From the NCBI RefSeq assembly GCF_008727875.1, contig NZ_VTWS01000009.1, positions 186,001 to 250,000 on the forward strand: a DNA stretch of 64,000 nt. The letters are read 5' to 3'. Of this stretch, positions 18,320 to 27,134 are shown one piece after another. This stretch comes from Larkinella humicola. Its GTDB lineage: Bacteria; Bacteroidota; Bacteroidia; Cytophagales; Spirosomataceae. Position 1 is the stretch's first letter. Each line of letters opens with the position of its first letter. The notes under the pieces are model-generated. The model had not been told where the DNA came from. It saw nothing but the letters and a program-made list of their open reading frames with translations, and searched no databases. Made by a program: the position numbers and the translations under genes.

Positions 18320-19042
18320 TCAGGGTAAAATCCGGCTCGTCAATCCGCGCTGGTAGGCATCGAGCCGCGTGAACCCTTCGGCGTAGCGACAACCGGCCGC
18401 CAACCCCCGGAACCGGGCCTGAATTTCGATCATGCCAAGCAAATCGGTGTTGGCCAGTTCCTGCATGGCAACCACCTGCGAGCGGTGGCAGGCCAGCATC
18501 CGCATTTTCAGCTCGAAAACCGCACTGATGTCCACGTATTCGGTGGGCAGAAAACCGATGCCGCCCAGGTTGTCCAGGTAATAAACCTGCGCCTGGCCAA
18601 ACCGGCAGGCCGGGCGTTGCTGTCCGGGAATGTGGGGCAGGCCTTTCTGGAAATACGAATCGAAAACCAGTTGACCGACGTACCGGTGGTCGGGATGATA
18701 GTCGTTGGGCGAGTGGGTAAAAATCACGTCCGGATCGGCTTCCCGCAGAATGTCGATCATGATCCGTCGCTGCTCCAGGGTTGGGAAAACGTGTTCATCA
18801 TCGATCCCGGCCCAGATCAGCCGGGCACCCAGCAGGTCGGCGGCTTCCCGCGTTTCCTGCTCCCGCATCACCGCCAGCTCGTCCGGTGGAATCTTCGCAT
18901 CGCCCATGTTGCCGCTCGTAAACACGGCGATGGTGACGGTATGCCCCTGACTGGCGTACCGCGCCAGGGTACCCGCACAGAGAATTTCAGCATCGTCCGG
19001 ATGGGCCGTTACGCAGAGAATATTCATCGGTTTTGCGCTCAT
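18320..19042 (-). CDS. PIG-L (LmbE-like) deacetylase family protein
   Basis: 240 residues. The ATG at 19042 shares its last base of overlap with the upstream TGA (TGATG), which suggests coupled translation; the more conserved start MNILCVTAHPDDAE is at 19027. Zinc motif AHPDDAE (about 13-19 from the 19042 start) and the second motif YHPDHRYVG (about 117-125) are the hallmarks of the LmbE fold, which removes N-acetyl groups from GlcNAc-containing molecules or acts on thiols and glycosides. Being in a sugar-use operon, it probably deacetylates the imported substrate. No signal peptide, so cytoplasmic. Confidence 0.9.
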   Translation of the reverse strand: MSAKPMNILCVTAHPDDAEILCAGTLARYASQGHTVTIAVFTSGNMGDAKIPPDELAVMREQETREAADLLGARLIWAGIDDEHVFPTLEQRRIMIDILREADPDVIFTHSPNDYHPDHRYVGQLVFDSYFQKGLPHIPGQQRPACRFGQAQVYYLDNLGGIGFLPTEYVDISAVFELKMRMLACHRSQVVAMQELANTDLLGMIEIQARFRGLAAGCRYAEGFTRLDAYQRGLTSRILP

Positions 19043-19743
19043 CACAATACCCCGTGCCGGTCGAATACAGTCCGCAGGGAATCCCCGTTCAGCAGGTCGA
19101 TCCGCGACTGGTTTTCCTTCGTAACTTTCTCATACGCCTGAGCCAGCACCTCGTCTTCCAGCCCCAGCGGAATGACCACGATGCCGTCGAAATCCGAAAA
19201 AATCAACTCGCCGGGATGCACCAGCACGTCGCCACACCGAACGGGGACATCGTAGGCCATGACGCGCCCCCGGCCCAGGCTGTCCAGCGGACGAATACCA
19301 CCGTAAAATACCGGAAACTCCATTGCCATGATTTTGCGGCAGTCGCGGATCATGCTGTCGCAAATGCAGCCGGTGGCCCCGTTCCGTTTGGCGATGGTGC
19401 TCATCAACTCGCCCCAGGGCGCATTGGTTCCGGCCGGGTCGGTGGAATGCACCACCACATCGCCTTTGCCCAGCGCGTCCATCGCTTCAATTTCCAGGCC
19501 ATACGGATCGTCCATTACGTAGTCGGTATCCATCCAGCGGAAGGTCCGGGCCCGTCCGACAATGACGCAGTGGTCCGGGTCCAGCGGCCGCAAGCGGTGG
19601 TGCATGGCCTGATTCCGATACCCCAGACCGTCGAGAACGTCACACACCACGGGGACATACAGATTTTCTTTTATCCAACTAAACCGTTCTTCATCGGAGG
19701 GAAAGTTTAGGGCAGTTTTCATAGCTAAGCTGATCATTTTCAT
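19042..19743 (-). CDS. RraA-family protein, probable class II pyruvate-type aldolase
   Basis: 233 residues from the ATG at 19743, which overlaps the TAA of the upstream gene (TAATG). The RraA/HMG-aldolase fold is indicated by VCDVLDGLGYRNQAM (near the start), GRARTFRW, WGELMSTIAKRNGATGCICD and SMIRD. The aldolase site motif appears as E-x20-R-D (canonical D-x20-R-D), followed by PVFYGGIRP and a C-terminal LIFSDFDGIVVIP. RraA proteins of this type cleave 4-hydroxy-2-oxo acids into pyruvate or oxaloacetate products; E. coli RraA itself regulates RNase E. The location between a dehydratase and a deacetylase favours the aldolase role. Confidence 0.82.
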   Translation of the reverse strand: MKMISLAMKTALNFPSDEERFSWIKENLYVPVVCDVLDGLGYRNQAMHHRLRPLDPDHCVIVGRARTFRWMDTDYVMDDPYGLEIEAMDALGKGDVVVHSTDPAGTNAPWGELMSTIAKRNGATGCICDSMIRDCRKIMAMEFPVFYGGIRPLDSLGRGRVMAYDVPVRCGDVLVHPGELIFSDFDGIVVIPLGLEDEVLAQAYEKVTKENQSRIDLLNGDSLRTVFDRHGVL

Positions 19744-20894
19744 TAGAGATTTACACAAAACCGTCGGACGGCCTGTTCGTTTATTTCGATTCCTAAACCT
19801 GGCCCCTGCGGAACGGGGATGTAGCCTTCGGCGTCCATCTGCACCGGATTCTGGATCACTTCCCGCAGCATGGGGTTATCACTCACATTGTATTCCAGAA
19901 AAAGCGCGCGCGGCAAGACGGCATTCACGTGCAGACTGGCCGCCGTGAGCAAATCCGTGAGCCAGGCATGCGGGCAAACGTCGATCCCGGCGTGTTCGGC
20001 TTCCCACATGATTTTGCGGACCTGCGTAAAGCCCCCGCAGCGCGACAAATCCGGCTGCACCACGTCGATACCGCCCCGGTTGATCAGATCGCGGAATCCC
20101 CAGGCGGTGGCTTCCTGCTCCCCGGCGGCCAGTCGGGTGCGAACCCCGGCGGCTTTCACCTTGGCGTAGCCCTCGTAGTTTTCGGGGTGCATGAAGTCTT
20201 CCAGCCAGAAGATGTTGTAGGGTTCCAGCGCCCGGCACAACTCGATGGCGTCGTAGGCCGACCGGTTTACCATCCAGCCCGGATCGATCATCAGTTCGAC
20301 GTCGGATCCCAGCGTTTCGCGGGCTGCGGCCACCAGCGCAATGTCCAGCTTGCGGTTTTGCCCGAAAACACCCCAGCCAAATTTCACCGCCGTAAAGCCT
20401 TTCTCCAGGTAATAGTCGCAGGAACGCCGGATGTCATCGGGCGTAGGGCGGAAAAGCGTGGAGGCATAGGCCCGCACCCGGTCGCGACGCGCGCCCCCGA
20501 GAATTTTGTACACCGGTCGGCCAATGGCTTTCCCGATCAGGTCATGGCAGGCAATGTCGAACCCGGAAAGCACCTGCATCGCTACCCCGCGTCGGCCATA
20601 GTAAATGGAACCCCGGTAGATTTTGTCCCAGAGCCGCTCGACATCGAACGGGTCTTCGCCGATTACCAGCGCCCGGAGTCCTTCGAAAACGCCCGACCCG
20701 CTTTCGGGTGCGTTGACCACAGCTTCGCCGACGTGCGGGGCGGTTTCGACGTCCGACCAGCCCACCAGCCCTTCGTCCGTGCTGACTTTGAGCAGGAAAC
20801 AGTGTTTGACGCCCCGCGCTTCCTCGCTGCCTTCCGGGGCCTGGTATTTGAAGGGCGATTCAAGAATGAAAGCCTCTACATTGGTTATTTTCAT
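19743..20894 (-). CDS. Mandelate racemase/muconate-lactonizing family sugar-acid dehydratase
   Basis: 383 residues, full length for the enolase superfamily. N-terminal capping domain about 1-125, barrel about 130-360. Metal ligands read as D204 (MIDPGW), E232 (WLEDF) and E259 (AAGEQE). The general-base dyad is D282 (QPDLSRCGG) with H309 (CPHAW), and E334 (FLEYN) matches the glutamate at the end of strand 8. The usual KxK on strand 2 reads K171-F-G173 here, so the second lysine is missing. Members with the His-Asp dyad dehydrate aldonic acids to 2-keto-3-deoxy acids. Next to an aldolase-like gene this is the most likely reaction, but the sugar acid is unknown. Cytoplasmic. Confidence 0.88.
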   Translation of the reverse strand: MKITNVEAFILESPFKYQAPEGSEEARGVKHCFLLKVSTDEGLVGWSDVETAPHVGEAVVNAPESGSGVFEGLRALVIGEDPFDVERLWDKIYRGSIYYGRRGVAMQVLSGFDIACHDLIGKAIGRPVYKILGGARRDRVRAYASTLFRPTPDDIRRSCDYYLEKGFTAVKFGWGVFGQNRKLDIALVAAARETLGSDVELMIDPGWMVNRSAYDAIELCRALEPYNIFWLEDFMHPENYEGYAKVKAAGVRTRLAAGEQEATAWGFRDLINRGGIDVVQPDLSRCGGFTQVRKIMWEAEHAGIDVCPHAWLTDLLTAASLHVNAVLPRALFLEYNVSDNPMLREVIQNPVQMDAEGYIPVPQGPGLGIEINEQAVRRFCVNL

Positions 20895-20903
20895 AGCGTT
20901 CAG

Positions 20904-21902
20904 TCAAATAGGATCAAAAACGAGAGCCACTTTCAAGGCCCGGTCATGCTGGTGACTCGCCAGATCAAAGGCTTTTTTCCAGTCTTCAAATCGGATTTCT
21001 TGGGTGATCACTTCGTGCAAAGCCAGCTCGGGATCACTTAGGCAGCGCAGGGCTTCGTCCAGGCGGTTTTCGTCGTTGCAGGCTCCCACAATTTCCAGTT
21101 CCGACAAATGCAGCGGAAAAAGATTGATTGGAACGGGTTGAAGCACGGCGCTAAAAATAACCAGCCGTCCGCGCGGCCGCAGCGCCGACAGGCAAACGCC
21201 CACCGCTTCCGCCGAACTGACCGCCAGAATCGCCACGTCCACCGACCGGGCTGGCGGAACCTCGACAATCTCAGCATCCGGTATGTGCCGCAACCGGAAC
21301 GGCTCCCGACCCACCACCAGAACCCGGCTGGCTCCCGCCCGACGCGCCAGCCGCGCAATCATATTCCCGAAAGGGCCGTCGCCAACCACGAGTACCACCC
21401 GCCCCCGAACATCGCCCGCCCGCGCAACCGCCTGTAAACAAACGCATACCGGCTCCAGCAAGGCCCCCAGCGAAAACGATACGTCCGGCGGCAAAGCCCG
21501 AACCCGGTCGGCACGTTGCACGAAATAGTCGGCAAAACCGCCCTCGCGATCATAGCCCAGATGGCCCATGTTGGCGCAGAGGTGATCGAAGCCCCGGAGG
21601 CATTCTTCGCAATAACCGCAGGGAACCACCGGATGAGCCGCCACCCGGTTTCCGGGAACGAACTGCGTTACCGCCGAACCGCAGGCCACGACAATCCCGG
21701 CAGCTTCATGGCCGAGCACACGGGGCAAAATAATGTTAAACGGATTGGTCGCCAGATCGTGCAGATCCGACGTGCAGATCGTAGCCGCCTGGGTGCGGAT
21801 CAACACCTCGTCCGGTTGGGGCGATGGAACGGGAAGCTCCGTTTTCACCAGTTCGCGGATGCCGCGCATTTGCAGCGCCTGCATGGTGGAAGGCCGGTTC
21901 AT
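20904..21902 (-). CDS. Zinc-dependent medium-chain alcohol dehydrogenase
   Basis: 332 residues. The ATG at 21902 overlaps the TGA of the amidohydrolase gene (ATGA). Catalytic zinc ligands are C43 (ICTSDLHD), H65-E66 (LGHEAAG) and E150 (LLEPV). The four structural-zinc cysteines are C95, C98, C101 and C109. The Rossmann motif GDGPFGNM lies at about 174-181. Relatives include sorbitol, threonine and galactitol dehydrogenases. In this operon it could oxidise the sugar to a lactone or a later hydroxy intermediate. Confidence 0.92.
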   Translation of the reverse strand: MNRPSTMQALQMRGIRELVKTELPVPSPQPDEVLIRTQAATICTSDLHDLATNPFNIILPRVLGHEAAGIVVACGSAVTQFVPGNRVAAHPVVPCGYCEECLRGFDHLCANMGHLGYDREGGFADYFVQRADRVRALPPDVSFSLGALLEPVCVCLQAVARAGDVRGRVVLVVGDGPFGNMIARLARRAGASRVLVVGREPFRLRHIPDAEIVEVPPARSVDVAILAVSSAEAVGVCLSALRPRGRLVIFSAVLQPVPINLFPLHLSELEIVGACNDENRLDEALRCLSDPELALHEVITQEIRFEDWKKAFDLASHQHDRALKVALVFDPI

Positions 21903-22765
21903 GGGCGGATGCGGGTCGCGGGATGCGGCAGACCGAGCAGACGCAGGGCATCGCGGTGAATAATCCCCTCCAGAACGTCCGACGGAATCGGTGGTAACCC
22001 GCTGTTTCCCAGAACTGCATTGATGCCGCGCACCCCGATCAGCGACGAACCCGTTGTCGTAAAGGGATAATCCGAACCGAACAGCACTTTCGCATCCGCC
22101 CGGTATTCCACCAGCAGACGCATCGAATTATAAAATTGCCAGGGGCGGTAATACAAGGCGGACAAATCGGCAAAAACGTTGGCGTGCCGCCGAATGACGG
22201 CAATGGTTTCGCCTTCCCACGGATGCCCCAGGTGCGCCATGATCATCCGCAAATCCGGAAAATCGACCGCAACCTGATCGAAATGAACCGGACGCGAATA
22301 GTCCAGCGGGGTACCGCCCACGAACGACGTTCCCGTATGAAAAAGGATGGGCAAACCGTGTTTGACGCAATACCGGTACAGCTCGTAGCACCGGGGATCG
22401 CCGGGATGGATGTTCTGGTAGAGCGGAGCCAGTTTGACGCCCACCGCCCCCAAATCCTGGTGGTCGCGTTCCAGTTGTTCCATAAAATCGGGCAAAACCG
22501 GGTCGATGGACGTAAAGAACAGCAGCCGTTCCGGGGCGCGGGCGACGTGGGCGGCCACCACTTCGTTGGGAATGTTCCAGTCGGTCTGGGAAGCCTGAAG
22601 GCCAAAAACAATGGCCACGTCGGCGTCGCGGGTGGTTTCGAGGTGCCGTTCGCCCACATCTCCCCAAACGGCGGCATCAACACCGCAACGGGCCATGTCG
22701 GCTTGTAGTTTGGGACCGAAGTCGGTTTCGGGACGAAAAAAATGCGTGTGAATATCAACAATCAT
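21899..22765 (-). CDS. Amidohydrolase 2 family protein (lactonase/decarboxylase-like)
   Basis: 288 residues. TIM-barrel metal site visible as H6-x-H8 (DIHTHFF), K111 in GVKLAPLYQN, H143 (LFHTGTS), H178 (MIMAHLGHPW) and D232 (FGSDYPF), the order of the ACMSD/COG2159 group. That group contains decarboxylases and hydrolases, and the wider Amidohydrolase_2 family contains sugar lactonases such as L-fuconolactonase. Between a glycosidase and a dehydrogenase, opening of an aldonolactone is the role that best fits, though this is inference. Cytoplasmic; coupled to the next gene by ATGA overlap. Confidence 0.87.
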   Translation of the reverse strand: MIVDIHTHFFRPETDFGPKLQADMARCGVDAAVWGDVGERHLETTRDADVAIVFGLQASQTDWNIPNEVVAAHVARAPERLLFFTSIDPVLPDFMEQLERDHQDLGAVGVKLAPLYQNIHPGDPRCYELYRYCVKHGLPILFHTGTSFVGGTPLDYSRPVHFDQVAVDFPDLRMIMAHLGHPWEGETIAVIRRHANVFADLSALYYRPWQFYNSMRLLVEYRADAKVLFGSDYPFTTTGSSLIGVRGINAVLGNSGLPPIPSDVLEGIIHRDALRLLGLPHPATRIRP

Positions 22766-22808
22766 GGTTTCTCAGTAAGCTCACGTAAACAAATTCCGGC
22801 CAACCGGC

Positions 22809-24191
22809 TCATTCCAGCGACCAGTAATGCACCGCCCAGGGCTCCAGTTTCACCGTCAATTTCTGGTTTCCCGGGTTGAGCTGAATGAACGGGTCCGGTC
22901 GGAGCCGGTGGTTTTCGTCATTGCCCGCTCCAGTGGCATCCAGAACAATGTGCCGCGTTCGCATCTTTTTCGGCAGATCATTCAGGCTCATTTCGACCTC
23001 GACGGTCTGGTCCGAAAAATTCCACAGCATCATATTGTGCATTTGCAGTTGGTCGTCCTGCGTCGCAAAACCGTGCACCTTGTCGCTCGACGAGCTGACT
23101 TTCAGCCGTTCGCCCGCCATGCGGGAAAGCAGTTTGAAGGTAAAATACGCCGGACGAAGCTGGTTCTGGTAATCGATCAGACCGCTGAACTGCGCCTGCC
23201 GGTTCCACCAGCGGGTCATGAAAGCCGCCCCCGACGGCGAGAATACCTTGGCAAAGGTGTCGTAGGAGACGTACCAGTCGCGAATCTGGTAGTAACACGA
23301 CCAGTCCAGCCCGGCGTCTTTCATCTGCCAGATGGTTTCGGCTACGTAGCAGGGTTGGTAGCGGGGGTCCAGAATCGGGTTGAACAAGTCCACATTCCAC
23401 TCGTCCATGATGGTTTCGGCCTTCAGATCCGGGTGTTTTTTCAGCAGATCCAGAACGTAGTCGATCTGCTTCCGGATCACCTGCGGACTGTTGTTGTAAT
23501 GGTGCCAGGAAACAAAATGCAGCGGTAGTTTCTCTTTCGAACAGGCCTCGAGCAGAGCCGGCAAAATGGGCGACTTAAACCACGCCAAAGCCGGACCACC
23601 TACCTTGGCCGTGGGATCGGCGCGCAGGACAGCCGCCACCGTGTGCTTGTAATACCGGGCGTAACTCTCCGGTTTGAAGCGGTAGGGCGTTCCGCCGTCT
23701 TCGCCAATATCCACCTCATTGCCCACTTCCCAGTACTGAATCCCGGCCTTACGGTCGCGGTAATGTTTCACGACGTTGTAAACGAGTTCTTCCCACTGTT
23801 TGTAGTCCGTCGGTTCAACAATGTCCTGGTCGATTTTCGGAAAAAGCAGCTTCGGTTTAAAACACAGGCTCATCAACGGTTTGGCCCCCGTCAGCAGAAC
23901 GGACGTCACCATGCTGTCGAGCGTTTTGAAATGGTAGGTGCCGGGTTTGGGCAACAGGTCGTAATATTCACTGACAAAAAGCCGAATGATGCCGGGGTGC
24001 AGCGCGCGAATTTCCGTGACGCGGCTGGCAATCATCGGTTCTTCGGAAAGACCGCCCTGCCCCAACGCCATCCGTTCCATGCGCATGGGGCCTTCTTTCT
24101 CGCCAAACCCCACACTGACCTGAACCGGTTGGGCCAGAAGCGGCACCGAAACGCTGACTAATATACTCAAAAGGAAGGCTTTAGGTCGCAT
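22809..24191 (-). CDS. GH39-like secreted glycoside hydrolase
   Basis: 460 residues. Signal peptide about 1-20 (LLSILVSVSVPLLAQ). A (beta/alpha)8 barrel carries the clan A pair: acid/base E159 in WEVGNEVD and nucleophile E264 in IMDEWN, with SWHHYNNSP (about 228-236) between them. This matches GH39 (beta-xylosidases, alpha-L-iduronidases and others). A beta-sandwich domain at about 370-460 ends AVHYWSLE. It is probably periplasmic or on the surface and trims the glycan imported by the upstream SusCD pair. Exact glycosidic specificity is not deducible. Confidence 0.85.
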   Translation of the reverse strand: MRPKAFLLSILVSVSVPLLAQPVQVSVGFGEKEGPMRMERMALGQGGLSEEPMIASRVTEIRALHPGIIRLFVSEYYDLLPKPGTYHFKTLDSMVTSVLLTGAKPLMSLCFKPKLLFPKIDQDIVEPTDYKQWEELVYNVVKHYRDRKAGIQYWEVGNEVDIGEDGGTPYRFKPESYARYYKHTVAAVLRADPTAKVGGPALAWFKSPILPALLEACSKEKLPLHFVSWHHYNNSPQVIRKQIDYVLDLLKKHPDLKAETIMDEWNVDLFNPILDPRYQPCYVAETIWQMKDAGLDWSCYYQIRDWYVSYDTFAKVFSPSGAAFMTRWWNRQAQFSGLIDYQNQLRPAYFTFKLLSRMAGERLKVSSSSDKVHGFATQDDQLQMHNMMLWNFSDQTVEVEMSLNDLPKKMRTRHIVLDATGAGNDENHRLRPDPFIQLNPGNQKLTVKLEPWAVHYWSLE

Positions 24192-24237
24192 GCAAGACGT
24201 ATTTAGACGTAAGATAAAAAGTTTTTCATACCGTTGA

Positions 24238-27075
24238 CTATTTGTATTGAACCGTCACCACATAAGAACCGGCAACCGGTTTTGGAATGCGAACCCACTC
24301 CTTTTTGACATCAAAATCGGTCCACGGTTTTCCGTTTACGAGCACGCTCCGCAGCGGTTTTTCCTGCGGATGCCGAAACCGGACGAGTAACTCCCCGGGC
24401 GGGTTGCGGTTCGATAATTCGATGCGGGCGGTAATCGAGCCGGTCGCGGTCTGGCTTTCCATCGTAAACGACAGCGGCCCAAAATAGGTCGGTGCGTTCC
24501 GAACCGCAATCCGTTTGCCCGCTTCCAGCCACGTCCGCGGAATGGCCTGCCCCAGCAAAAGCGTCTGGTTATCGCGTTCATTCAGCAACATATCCCGGTA
24601 CAATTCAAACCAAGCCCCGTCGGTACTCGGCGGGCCGTAATATTGCCCCCACGCCCATCGGTGTTCGACCGGCGAAAGCTGGTTGTGCGAAAAACCGCAA
24701 GCCATCAGGCTGTAGAAAGCCCGAATGGCGGCCTTTGCTTCGTCGCGTCGCAGGTAAACCCGGGCCTGCTGAACGTAGACCGGCTCGTTGGCGGCCCCCT
24801 GATTTTTCAGAAACAGGTTGTCTTCGTGATCGTGCAGCATCGCGGTGCTCAGCCAGCCGCGCGGATCGACTGCCTCCAGCCGGGCCAGGTGCAGCGGGCC
24901 GCAATCCACGTCGGTCGGATACCATTGTTCCATCATCCGGCGTGGCGTCATGGCGTCGGTCGGCACAAAATTGTTCCAGCTTCCGTCTGCCAGTTGTACC
25001 ACCGCCGACTGCACGCTGCTCCGCGCAAACGCCCGTTCCACGTCCTGCTTCATCTTCGCGGCCACCTGACGCACTTCGCTTGCCCGCGGATGACCGTAGA
25101 CGGCCAGGGCCTGGCTGAAGCGTTCCAGTCCGGCCACGAAGTAAGCCTGTGTAAAGGCCCATTCCCGTTCAGCGTGGGTCAAATCATTCAAAGGACCGCG
25201 AATCAGGCCGTTAGCACCGCTGCCGGTTCCGGCTTTGGCCACCTGCGCGAGACACCAGTCCAGCGTTTTGAGCGATTGGGGCAGCAGGACGTCAAACCGC
25301 TTGCGGTCCCGGGAGAGCAGATAGTTCTGAGCAATGGCGTATAATTGCCCCGGCGAATAAACGCCCCAGTTGGCAAAACCGCCAATCCGTCCGTCGGGCT
25401 GCTGCTGACTCTGGAACATCGCGGCCATCTCGTCGTCGGCCACCTGCCAATGCCCCCGCAACCCGTAGAGCATATAGTCCACGTAAACCGCCTGGTTGAT
25501 GGGCCAGTCGGCGTTGGTTTGGCCGTAAGCCGTGTTGGCGTAGGGCAAATCCATGTGCGGCTGTCCTTTTTCGTTCAGTCGGTGCCGGGGCAGAATGAGC
25601 GCATGCCACAAATTGGCCCGAAACAGGTTGTTCACCGCCGGTTCCGGCACCTCGAACGACGCACCCTGACGGAGCCAGTTTTCCCAATAGTTCACGATGA
25701 ACGTCCGGGACGCGGCAAAATCGACGGCTTTGAGTTTTGGATAATCGGCCTCCGCGACCGCCGGAGAGGGCAGTTTGGCCAGCAGTTCCCGAGTTTCGCC
25801 AGCAGCCACTTCGCCGGTACACGTGATTTCGACCGCCGGGTTGGCATTCGCCGTTGACGGTTTATTGATCTGAACCGAAAACCCGGGGCCGGTTTCCAGC
25901 ATCAGCCAGATCCGGTTGGTTCCCGGCTCCACAACGACCCAGTCGTCGCCCTTCTTTTGGGCTTCCAATAGGCGGTTTTTCGCTTCACTCGTGAGCCGGA
26001 AACCGACTGAAACCGGACCGGTTTTGCCCGATAGCCGAACGCGGGTAAGCATCACGCCCGGTAGTTCACCCCGACCGATGACCGGGAGTGTGGTAATCGG
26101 CGCGGCAAACTGCTCGATTGCAGCCTGCTGACTCTCGCGCTCCAGTTGGGTCACACAGATCGGCAAACCGTTTACAATCGTCTGGGATTTCCACTGGCTA
26201 TCGGGCCACAGGAGGTCCAGCCGGAATTTGTGGGGCGAAGCGAAATCGGGCCGTACGTTGGCCCAGCGATCGATGGCAAATTTGTAGAGCGATCCGTGTG
26301 CGGGCGCCGTCACCAGCAAATGCCCCCGGGTTCCCAGGTACTTGGTTTGCCAGGAAACATCCCACTGGTTGGGATTTCCGAAATCCTCCCAGCTTTTTTT
26401 GAATTGCTCCAGGGAAGCGTCGGGAGTTTTTGCCACCTGATCGAGCGTTCGCTGACCGGTCAGCGAAGCCAGATGCTGCTTAAAATCGACCGGTTTATCG
26501 GCCAGCGTGAGGTAAACATCGTGTTCCGGCAACCACATGGCACCGTGCCGCAGGAGCTGCTCGAGGGCCACGGAAAAGCCTTCCGTACCGTTTTCGGCCA
26601 GTTGAACGGTCAGCACAGGCGCATCGGGTTGCTGCCAGGAGTCGTCCTTCAGCCGGGAGGCCTGGCCGGGTGAACCGTTGGCCATTAAATAGCCCCACAT
26701 CGCGTCGTTGTTGATCGTATGCTGGTCTTTGTGGGACGCCAGTTTGCGGGGAGTTGCCGTGGGTTTCGGCCAGCTTAGATTCACCAGCAGGACATCCACA
26801 TCGCCCGCGCCGGTATTCAGAACGGATTTGAGAGCCGCCCGGTCGTTTTTTTCGAGGTTCGCGCCCGTCGGGACGGACACCTGCAAGCCCGGTGAGCGGC
26901 CCTGCAGTTGAACCGACTGAATCGTCCGCTGCGGGGACCGGTGACCAAAGGAAATCTGCACTTTTGCCTGTTGCAACGGGCTGGTCTGCGCGGGTGCAGC
27001 CGGGCCGCAAAAAGAACCGGTCAGCCAGACCGTTGAAAAGCAAAACCAACGACGTATTTTCGTAAAACCGTGCAT
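24238..27075 (-). CDS. Large secreted glycosidase-like protein with (alpha/alpha)6 barrel, unassigned
   Basis: 945 residues from the ATG at 27075 (MHGFTKIRRWF), which gives a clean signal peptide ending near PAAPAQ; the longer frame would overlap SusD. About 30-480 is beta-rich with few recognisable motifs. About 490-880 looks like a six-hairpin glycosidase domain: FRANLWHALILPRHR, PYANTAYGQTNADWPINQAV, FANWGVYSPGQLYAIAQNYLL and VDCGPLHLARLEA. A small beta domain closes it. Conserved acids such as D in NADWPIN could be catalytic. I cannot assign a GH or PL family. It lies between SusD and the GH39-like enzyme and likely makes the first cut in the polymer. Confidence 0.75.
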   Translation of the reverse strand: MHGFTKIRRWFCFSTVWLTGSFCGPAAPAQTSPLQQAKVQISFGHRSPQRTIQSVQLQGRSPGLQVSVPTGANLEKNDRAALKSVLNTGAGDVDVLLVNLSWPKPTATPRKLASHKDQHTINNDAMWGYLMANGSPGQASRLKDDSWQQPDAPVLTVQLAENGTEGFSVALEQLLRHGAMWLPEHDVYLTLADKPVDFKQHLASLTGQRTLDQVAKTPDASLEQFKKSWEDFGNPNQWDVSWQTKYLGTRGHLLVTAPAHGSLYKFAIDRWANVRPDFASPHKFRLDLLWPDSQWKSQTIVNGLPICVTQLERESQQAAIEQFAAPITTLPVIGRGELPGVMLTRVRLSGKTGPVSVGFRLTSEAKNRLLEAQKKGDDWVVVEPGTNRIWLMLETGPGFSVQINKPSTANANPAVEITCTGEVAAGETRELLAKLPSPAVAEADYPKLKAVDFAASRTFIVNYWENWLRQGASFEVPEPAVNNLFRANLWHALILPRHRLNEKGQPHMDLPYANTAYGQTNADWPINQAVYVDYMLYGLRGHWQVADDEMAAMFQSQQQPDGRIGGFANWGVYSPGQLYAIAQNYLLSRDRKRFDVLLPQSLKTLDWCLAQVAKAGTGSGANGLIRGPLNDLTHAEREWAFTQAYFVAGLERFSQALAVYGHPRASEVRQVAAKMKQDVERAFARSSVQSAVVQLADGSWNNFVPTDAMTPRRMMEQWYPTDVDCGPLHLARLEAVDPRGWLSTAMLHDHEDNLFLKNQGAANEPVYVQQARVYLRRDEAKAAIRAFYSLMACGFSHNQLSPVEHRWAWGQYYGPPSTDGAWFELYRDMLLNERDNQTLLLGQAIPRTWLEAGKRIAVRNAPTYFGPLSFTMESQTATGSITARIELSNRNPPGELLVRFRHPQEKPLRSVLVNGKPWTDFDVKKEWVRIPKPVAGSYVVTVQYK

Positions 27076-27134
27076 AATGAATCGGAATAACCCCCGGCTG
27101 AATGGAAACCCGCTCAGCCGGGGTGGTAACGTAC

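Noticed and set aside
19929-21041. Long open frame of 370 codons on the plus strand
   Set aside because: It is antisense to the well-supported dehydratase gene and its translation is Gly/Arg/Pro/His-rich without domains; high GC opens such shadow frames.
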